Shown here: one piece after another, positions 1 to 5,959 of the stretch | Numbering within the stretch: the stretch's first letter is position 1 | Layout of the letters: every line of letters begins with the position of its first letter | Source: Parvularia atlantis | Taxonomy: Eukaryota; Opisthokonta; Rotosphaerida | DNA length: 13,268 bases | Assembly: GCA_943704415.1 (NCBI GenBank) | Contig: CALSCO010001840.1 | Coordinates: 1-13,268 of the forward strand | Reading direction: 5' to 3' | Position numbers and translations under genes: made by a program | Notes under the pieces: generated by a model | What the model saw: only the letters and a program-made list of their open reading frames with translations | What the model was told of the DNA's origin: nothing | Database searches by the model: none

Positions 1-34
1 CCCCCCTCCTTGACTGACTTGACCGCGTCGGCAG

Positions 35-828
35 CGCAGCGAAGAGGAGGCGTGGCAGGCAATCCAGCGCCCCACGTCGCTGTCAGACATGCACAACCTC
101 GTGGATGAGCGCATCCGCGCGGCGCGTGCCGCGGGCGACTTTGACAACGTGCCCGGTGCGCCGTCCCCACGACGCGGGTGCACCGCTGACCCGCCCTCGC
201 GCAGGTCGCTTCAAGCCGATCAACTTTGACGACCGTCCGCAGCACGTCGACGCGACGACGTTCATCATGAACCGCATCATTAAAAACCAGGGCGGCACGC
301 TCGACTGGGTCGATCGGAGCAAGTGCGCTGCGCCAGGTACTCGCGACGGTGGTGGCAACTTATGCCGCATGCAGGAGCATCGACGATGCCGCGAACGATT
401 TTCGCAAGAAGCTGCGCGGACGCTGGGACGACCTGCGGCGCGCGCCGGGCCCGCAGTGGGACACGGCCGTGGCGCAGCTCGGCGCAGACCTGCTGGAGGT
501 GAACCGGCTCGTGCGCAACTTCAACCTGAGGCACGTGCACCCGTCGCGGCGTGCGGACTGCCTGACGGGCGACGGGCGGGGCGGCAGCGTGCCGGTGGCG
601 CGGATGCAGCGCTGGGGCTACACGATCGAGCGCGAGCTTGAGCAGCTGTACGCCGACGCGCCGGCGGGGTCGTGGCAGCCGCCCGCGCCCTCGGCGGCCG
701 AGCAGCGACCCGGTCTGTGGCGATGGCGTGTTGAGCGCGGGCTGACAACGTCCGCAGCCATGCCGCCGCCCGCGAACGAGTCGCTCTGGCGCCGCGTGTG
801 GACGCGCCTCGCGACGCCGGTGCACTGA
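35..828 (+). CDS. DUF1992 / DNAJC28-like protein, 5' end missing
   Basis: Three exons are visible: 35-155, 205-322 and 375-828, about 230 codons, with the gene open to the left. Introns 156-204 and 323-374 both begin GTGCGC. After splicing, the text reads LVDERIRAARAAGDFDNVPG, then a segment with KPINFDD and NRIIKNQGG, then a charged helix and NRLVRNFNL. This is the order seen in the DUF1992 domain of DnaJ homologue subfamily C member 28: a V-E-R-I--A---G-FDNLPG block, then a later N--V--FN motif. The first 34 bases contain CTGAC and end in CAG, so they look like the tail of an upstream intron. A second CAG at 38-40 gives an alternative acceptor six bases later in the same frame. No J domain is in view; it could lie upstream or be absent. 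The human relative is reported in Golgi or mitochondrial contexts, and the role here is unknown. The C-terminus (about 70 residues, Pro/Arg/Trp-rich) is not conserved in my memory of the family. Confidence 0.72.
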
Positions 829-918
829 GCAAAACACACACAAAAAAAAGAACGGCGTCTGTACAAGGAACAGGCTGGTAGAAAACATAGACCGCGCAAA
901 GGGGGGAAAAGGCCGACA
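829..918. other. Convergent 3' spacer between the DUF1992 gene and the bZIP gene
   Basis: Both flanking genes end here on opposite strands, with 90 bases between stop codons. The spacer holds an A-rich run at about 833-850 on the plus strand and a palindromic TGTACA at 860-865. No AATAAA is present on either strand. The palindrome could serve both transcripts as a 3' processing signal, because the same hexamer occurs in the other convergent spacer of the window. That role is inference. Confidence 0.35.
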
Positions 919-1764
919 TCACCAGAGCACACTCTCGAACGGGTCCGTCAACGGCAGCGCCGTCAGTGCGCCGTCTGCAGACCGGGCCGCCAGACTTGGC
1001 TCTGCGCGCACGATGTGAGCGACGGGCACGGATGCACGCATGGGGTGGGCGCACGGCGCGCGCCTGCGATTGGAGCGGCAAGCCACTCGGGCACGCACAG
1101 GTCGCCCAGCAGGTCGCCGCAGTCGGGCACGGTCGGACTGCCGCGGTCGCTGCCGTCCGAGCACGAGCCGGAGAGGGCGTCGCACTGGTCCGAATCCAGG
1201 AACTGAACAGCCACATCCACACACACATGGCCTGGGGCGAGCGCGACCGTGCGTGGGCGTGCGGCAAAAACGACGACGGCGGCAAGGAAAAGCGCACCGT
1301 CATCGTCTCCAACTGCGGGGAGTCAAGCACTGCTGGCTTGAAAACGACGACGGCCTCGTGAGGTGCTTCTGTGGCTGCGTGTGCTTGGCATTCGGTGTTG
1401 GCAAGCTGCGCACACGTTTTCAGCGCACGGCACGGCCCGATGCGTGACAAGTGCGCGTGCACACCTGCGCGAGCCGCGCGTTGACCTGCGCGAGCTGCGC
1501 GAGGAGCTGCTCGTTCTTGTCCAGCAGCTGCGCGTTGGCGCAGCGCAGCTGGCGCAGCTCGCGCTCCTGCTCGTCCATCAGCTGCTTCTTGCGCTCGCGC
1601 GAGCGCTGGGCCGACTCGCGGTTCTTGCGCATGCGCTTGGCCTCGCGCGCGGCGTCGTCGGCGGTGTCGTGGGCGGCGTCGTCGGGTGAGCCGTCGATGT
1701 CGCCGCCGCTACCGCTGCCGCTCGAGTCCGAGTCGGACGGGTGCGGGCGCCGCACGCCGGTCAT
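919..1764 (-). CDS. bZIP transcription factor
   Basis: Four exons on the minus strand: 1764-1465, 1405-1298, 1202-1055 and 1001-919. They total 639 nt, or 212 residues. The N-terminal 40 residues are acidic and Ser/Asp/Gly-rich. The basic region is at about residues 40-60, with KRMRKNRESAQRSRERKK and the invariant N-x7-R spacing (N48, R56). The zipper follows, with L73, L80, L87, V94 and L101 in d positions and Asn in a positions. It crosses the first intron cleanly (RLAQ joined to LANTE). The tail is acidic and Cys/Asp-rich, typical of an activation region, and ends DPFESVLW. It should bind DNA as a dimer in the nucleus. The intron 1464-1406 starts GTGTGC; 1297-1203 and 1054-1002 start GTGCGC. 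The last intron is the least certain: reading through it ends at 963 instead. I chose the ATG at 1764 over an in-frame ATG at 1854, because a CCAAT box lies only 23 bases upstream of the latter and its extra residues look like random Arg/Pro. Confidence 0.82.
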
Positions 1765-1877
1765 CGAAGGGGGGCGGCCCGGGCAAAAACTGCGCTGTGG
1801 ACGACGTCGTCGGCGCCGTGCCCCTGCAGAGGGCAAAACACCTGGCGGTTCCATGACAGTCGTGTTGTCCCGCGCTC

Positions 1878-1882
1878 ATTGG
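1878..1882 (-). promoter_or_regulatory. CCAAT box upstream of the bZIP gene
   Basis: The minus strand reads GCAGCCAATGAGC here. It lies about 113 bases upstream of the chosen bZIP start and only 13 bases beyond the stop of the doubtful small ORF. The position suits an NF-Y-type promoter element for the bZIP gene. A five-base motif can occur by chance. Confidence 0.35.
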
Positions 1883-1895
1883 CTGCGCTCCGCCT

Positions 1896-2153
1896 TTACT
1901 GTTTCACACTCGCGAGCGTCGCGCGGGGCACCGAATCGTCAAACTGCGCCTGCGCGCATGCTGTGCATCGCGTGAACTGCGTGACACGGGCCCCGTAACG
2001 GCCGCGGCGCACGCACCACGTAGAACGTCGCCGCGATGCACCGGCCGAGACCGTGCTGCTTTGACGAGGTCGGGCACGGGCATGCAGGTCGCACTTGAGC
2101 TCGATCGGCGACGGCTTGAACACGTCCTCGAGCACGGCGTGGTCCACGTTCAT
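1896..2153 (-). CDS. Doubtful small ORF, unrecognised
   Basis: An 85-codon minus-strand frame runs from an ATG at 2153 to TAA at 1896. It begins MNVDHAVLEDVFKPSPIELK, which reads like natural protein. The middle becomes Arg/Ser-rich, and the end is AQFDDSVPRATLASVKQ, again protein-like. This pattern suggests a spliced gene. A good intron (GTGCGTGC donor, GCGCGCAG acceptor, about 2014-1950) would join a middle frame ending ATFYV to AQFDDS in phase, but I could not link that middle frame to the N-terminus with a convincing splice. I recognise no family. It is divergent from the phosphate carrier, with 72 bases between start codons. It may be a real small protein with unresolved exons, or just promoter DNA with open frames from high GC. 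Confidence 0.3.
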   Translation of the reverse strand: MNVDHAVLEDVFKPSPIELKCDLHARARPRQSSTVSAGASRRRSTWCVRRGRYGARVTQFTRCTACAQAQFDDSVPRATLASVKQ

Positions 2154-2203
2154 GAGGAAGCGCGCGTCGGTGGGCTGCAACAGCTGACGGTCTGAGTTTC
2201 GAG

Positions 2204-2213
2204 CGAACGTTCG
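2204..2213. promoter_or_regulatory. Perfect 10-bp palindrome before the phosphate carrier start
   Basis: CGAACGTTCG lies 12 bases upstream of the carrier ATG and inside a longer imperfect inverted repeat (about 2199-2216). It contains GAAnnTTC, the two-unit core of a heat-shock element, but a third correctly spaced unit is missing. It could be an operator, part of the 5' leader, or chance. Confidence 0.25.
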
Positions 2214-2225
2214 AAGTGTCACCCA

Positions 2226-3167
2226 ATGGCTGCCGTCCAGGTCGCGCCGGCCAAGGCCACCTTCTCGCCGGCCGAGAAGTACGCGCGCTACGGCCTCGCG
2301 GGCGGTGCGTTGCGGGGAAGTTGGTCGCGCTCGCGTGCGGGGAACGTGCGGCACGTGAGGCGGGAGCGCGTCCGTTGGCAGCACGTGGCCAACGCGCGCG
2401 CGCGGCCAGGCACCTGCGCGACGTTTGCGCACACGATCCTCGTGCCGATGGACGTGGTCAAAACGCGCTTGCAGGTGTGCGCGCCCCGGCGTGCGCTGTG
2501 CGCGTGCGAGCGCCGACGCACGCGGCAGAGCTCGCCGGGCAAGTACAAGGGCATGTGGGACGGGATGGTGCAGATCAGCCGCGCCGAGGGCGCGCGCACG
2601 CTCATGCTCGGGCTCATGCCGACCTTTGTGCATGCTGCACGGTCGCGGTGCGCGTGGGCGTCCTGACCGTGTGTGTGCGCGCGCGCTGCGTGGCAGGTTG
2701 GCTACAGTATCCAGGGCGCGTTCAAGTTTGGCTTCTTTGAGTACTTCAAGCAGCTCTCGTCGGACGCGATCAACAACGCCGACGTCACGGCCGCGTACAA
2801 GTTCCCGATCTACATGGTGCGATGGGAGCCCGCTGCGGGCTGCTGCGGCCGTGCTGACGCCGCCCGTCGGCAAAGGTCTCGAGCGCGGCGGCCGAGACGA
2901 TCGCGACGGCCGCGCTGTGCCCGTTCGAGGCCATCCGCATCAAAATGGTCACCGCGCCCGAGTACGCCAAGACGGGCATGACCGTCGGCCTGGCGCGGAT
3001 CCTGCGCGCCGAGGGCCTCGCGGGCTGGTACAAGGGCCTTGTCCCGATCCTGATGAAGCAGGTCCCGTACACGGTCATGCAGCTCACGACGTTCCAGCTC
3101 TCGACCGACGCCGTCTACAACTGGCTGCTACCGCGGCAGTTTGGATGGCGCGTGGAGGCGCGTTCGT

Positions 3168-3225
<58 letters not shown>

Positions 3226-3700
3226 TTGCGGCTGATCGCGCGCGACGACAGGACCTCTCAGTCGCGGCCAAGCTGAGCGTGACGCTCTCGTGCGGCGCGT
3301 TTGCGGGCGTCACGTCGGCCATCGTCTCGCACCCGGCCGACACGGTGCTGACGCAGGTGCGTACGCGGCCGCGACGGCAACAGCGGTGGGCGAGCGCCGT
3401 GCTCACGCTCGACGCAGCTCAACATGAAGGAGGGCAACACGATCGGCGGCGTCGTGCGCCAGCTCGGCTTCCGCGGCATCTGGTACGGCGTGGGCGCGCG
3501 CGCGTTCATGGTGCGTGCGCGTGTGGGCAGTGGCGCGGCGCGCTGAGGGCGCGGATCGAAAGGTCGGCCTGCTCAGCGTCGTCATGTTCCTCATCAACGA
3601 CTCGGTCAAGGTCGCCGCCGGCCTTCCCATCTCCAACTCGCTTGACAAGAAGATTGTGCCGCCCGCCATCGCCGCCGCGGTGCCCGCCGTCGAGCTGTGA
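2226..3700 (+). CDS. Mitochondrial phosphate carrier (SLC25A3 / PiC family)
   Basis: Eight exons: 2226-2304, 2410-2474, 2529-2627, 2697-2816, 2876-3151, 3252-3356, 3418-3510 and 3563-3700. They total 975 nt, giving 324 residues, the normal family length. It imports phosphate with protons across the inner mitochondrial membrane for ATP synthesis. Three carrier repeats are visible with signature motifs PMDVVKTR (39-46), PFEAIRIK (137-144) and PADTVLTQ (241-248). The divergent third motif, without the usual Lys/Arg, is what PiC proteins carry. Other family blocks are GYSIQGAFKFGFFEYFK, WYKGLVPILMKQVPYTVMQ, GFRGIWYG and NDSVKV. Introns are 52-105 nt; donors are GTGCG in four of seven. Intron 5 (3152-3251, donor GTGGAG) is the least certain donor and contains the TC microsatellite. 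There is no long N-terminal presequence, as is common for non-animal PiC. Copper carriage, known for the animal protein, cannot be judged. The next gene starts 48 bases after the stop on the same strand. Confidence 0.95.
3170..3221 (+). repeat. (TC)26 dinucleotide microsatellite inside carrier intron 5
   Basis: An uninterrupted TC run of 52 bases on the sense strand lies 18 bases after the proposed donor and 30 bases before the acceptor. A branch-like GCTGATC is at about 3230-3236. Without the repeat the intron would be 48 nt, a normal size in this window. The run forms an extreme pyrimidine tract in the pre-mRNA. Confidence 0.97.
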
Positions 3701-3748
3701 GCTGCCCTCTCAGTTGTCGTAGTAGCCGCTCCCTGCCCCGTTCCAGTC

Positions 3749-5774
3749 ATGTGGCACGCGGCGCGTGCGCAGGACAAGAAGATCAAGTCGATCCTCTTTG
3801 AGCAACGCAAGCGTGGCGAGCGGCGGCGCGCGTACTACGAGGCGCGGGTGCGGCGCCGCACGGGGTGGGTGGTGTGGCGCAGCAGGCTGAAGCGTGCGCA
3901 CGGGGCGCGGCGCAACGGCAGGCCGGCGACCCGCGCCAAATGCTCCGCGTCCTCGGCACGGCCGTCCAGCTGCACGCCGACGCCGACCAGTACTTCCAGA
4001 ACGAGCGCCTGGACACGCTCGTGCCGCTGCAGGGCGACAAGGACCTGCGTGTGGACCGGTGCGCGGCTCTGCGTCTGTCGCGTGGGCGCTCGCTGACGCG
4101 GCCGGGGGGTGGCGCAAGCTTCGACGGCCGCGGCCTGCTCGCCGAGCTGCCAGACGAGGTGCCGACGCGCCGCGCGCCAACCGTCACGGTCAGCGCGGCC
4201 GCCAAGTACAACGTGCGCGCTCCGGCGCGTTGCGTGCGCGGGTGACGGGCTTGACGAGGGCCCGCGCGCGCAGGAGCCGTCTGTCGCTGACATGATCCAG
4301 CTTGAGCGCTTCCGCGACCTCGTCGAGAAGACGCGCGTGGGCGGTCTGCGCAGCGTCACTGGCGTGGCGGACTGCGGCGGCTGACCGGGCGATGGGCAGT
4401 GACCGAGGCCGCGCACCTAGACGAGGTTGCGATGTGGTGGGAGACCGTCTTTGACCGCTCGTACCGGCTGCGCGAGATCGACGCCGCGTTTGCCAGGCGT
4501 GCGCGCGACGTGTGCGTGGCCTGGGCCCCGTGCGAAGCAGCCGTGCGTGCTCAGCGTCGCGCGCAGGTCCAAGAACAAGGCCGCGATCGCCTACGACTAC
4601 GGCAAGGAGGAGGCGCCGCTCGAGGCCGCGCCCGCGCCCGCGTCCGCCGCCGAGGAGGACGAGGACGCAAGCGAGGCGGCCAAGGGTGCGCTGGTTGCGT
4701 GCGACGCGTCTGTGTGCGCTTAGCTCGCCGTGTCGCCGGCAGAGACCAAGCTGCTCGAGTACGTCAACAACCTCTCGGACGCCGACGCGCTCCCGCTCGA
4801 CAAGGTCGCCGCGGCGTTTGGCGTGCGCGACTACTGCCGCCAGCTGCGCGGGCTGCGCCGACAGCGCCTCGAGACGGCCGAGGCAAAAAAACGGCGTGGC
4901 GGGCGGCGCTACCGCGAGCAGGAGGAGCCGGGCAACCGCAGGTGACGTCTCTGCGCCGCATGCGTCCGCCGCTGATCTGCGGACGCGCCCAGCCCCGTGT
5001 ACGGCCGCTACGGCAGCTCGAGCGACGACGACGAGGGCGACGGGCGAGGCGGAGCGGCCGGCGAAGGTGTGCGCAAGCGTGCGACCGCATGCCCTGCAGC
5101 GCATCACGCGTACGGTCGCGCTCGCAGCAGGCCTGATCGAGTACATCACCGAGTTTGGCGCCAAAGCGAGCACGGGCGCGGCCTTGATTGCACCGCCTGC
5201 ACCGCCCGCCGCGACCAGGCCGCCTGGACCGCCTGCACCGCCCGCCGTGGCCAGGCCGCCTGGACAGCCCGCAGCCAGCTCAGCGGCCAGTGCGGCCGCC
5301 GCAACACCCGGCGGTCTGGTCAAGTTCAGCAACGCGCCCAAGAAGCTTACGCCGCTCGAGCGCCTCAAGGAGCGCATGCGCGAGGGTCTCAGCAACTCGA
5401 GTGCGTGCGGCGACTCGTGCGCGCTCGCGTGAGGCGCGCGTCTGCACTCGCTCACGGGCGCCTATCGCGCAGTCGAGAAGGACAAGGACGCCGAGCGCCG
5501 CAAGCTGCAGGAGCGCCGCGAGCAGCAGCGCCTCGAATACGAGCAGGAAATCGACCGGGAGCAGCAGCAGCAGCAACAACGGCAACGTCGGCGGCGGTCG
5601 CGCTCGCGCTCGCAGTCGAGGTCGCGGTCACGCTCGAGATCACGGTCACCGCCACGGCGCGACCGGCGCGAGTCAAGATCGCGCTCGCGCTCGCCTGCAC
5701 GGTCGTCGCGACGCCGCAGCCGCAGCCGCAGCCGCTCGCCGCCGCCCCCGTCGCGTTCAGGTCGCCGACGCTGA
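3749..5774 (+). CDS. CLASRP / SWAP-type SR-rich splicing regulator
   Basis: Ten exons: 3749-3847, 3922-4058, 4119-4212, 4274-4343, 4400-4511, 4567-4685, 4743-4941, 4993-5066, 5128-5400 and 5473-5774. They total 1479 nt, giving 492 residues. The start MWHAARAQDKKIKSI with ERRRAYYEAR matches the invariant opening of CLK4-associating SR-rich protein (SFRS16/SWAP2). It is followed by the family blocks DPRQMLRVLG, PLQGDKD, RFDGRGLL and KNKAAIAYDYG, then an acidic stretch, SPVYGRYGSSSDDDE, LIEYITEFG and KLTPLERLKERM. The end is a charged coiled segment, a Gln run and about 60 residues of RS/SR repeats. A nuclear role in alternative splicing is inferred from the family. Weakest points: the 4344-4399 intron (donor GTCTGC; alternative 4337-4407) and the acceptor at 5127 or 5130. 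The last exon has no ATG and lies in a frame that simple ORF listing misses. The RS domain is shorter than in animals. Confidence 0.9.
5192..5263 (+). repeat. Two tandem 36-bp repeats in CLASRP exon 9
   Basis: Units 5192-5227 and 5228-5263 differ at two bases. They encode PPAPPAATRPPG and PPAPPAVARPPG, a proline-alanine linker between the LIEYITEFG block and the KLTPLERLKERM block. The high similarity indicates a recent in-frame duplication. The animal protein has an Ala/Pro/Gly linker at the same place. Confidence 0.9.
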
Positions 5775-5959
5775 CCGGCCACTGCGCATGTACTAGCCGG
5801 CCAGCGCCACTGGCACTGGCAGTCACGATGTACAGCAAACAGAAGCGGCTCACTCCGAGCACTGGCAGTCAATCGGGCTACTAGTAGCAGAGACGGCGTG
5901 GACAGAAGATGGCAGCCTGAGTGCCAGCCTGAGAGAGGGGGCCCAACTCGTGGTCACGG
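5775..5959. other. Convergent spacer with short direct repeats
   Basis: This is 185 bases between the CLASRP stop (+) and the Crinkler-like stop (-). CACTGGCAGTCA occurs twice (5814-5825 and 5860-5871). A second pair, GCAGCCTGAG and GCCAGCCTGAG, sits near 5912-5935. TGTACA is at 5829-5834. No gene, AATAAA, poly-A or poly-T run is visible. Part of the first repeat recurs on the far side of the neighbouring intronless gene. Confidence 0.5.
5812..5822 (+). repeat. Left copy of an 11-bp direct repeat flanking the Crinkler-like gene
   Basis: GGCACTGGCAG here is identical to 8450-8460. With the four following bases the match is 14 of 15. The copies bracket the intronless gene, 137 bases beyond its stop and 39 bases before its start, and could be a target-site duplication. 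Chance is also possible for a GC-rich 11-mer in 13 kb. Confidence 0.4.

Noticed and set aside
521-1462. 313-codon minus-strand frame
   Set aside because: Only its first part (1405-1298) is used, as bZIP exon 2. The rest crosses introns and the DUF1992 gene in antisense.
1765-1854. Upstream ATG at 1854 for the bZIP gene
   Set aside because: The CCAAT box at 1878-1882 would be only 23 bases away, and the added 30 residues look like random Arg/Pro. Not excluded.
4190-5455. 421-codon minus-strand frame opposite CLASRP
   Set aside because: It is the antisense of a well-supported spliced gene, rich in Arg/Ala/Val as expected for mirrored GC-rich codons, and matches no family.
5775-5959. Retrocopy poly-A tail beside the intronless gene
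   Set aside because: No poly-T run (plus strand) lies beyond its stop, so the classic retrogene sign is missing.
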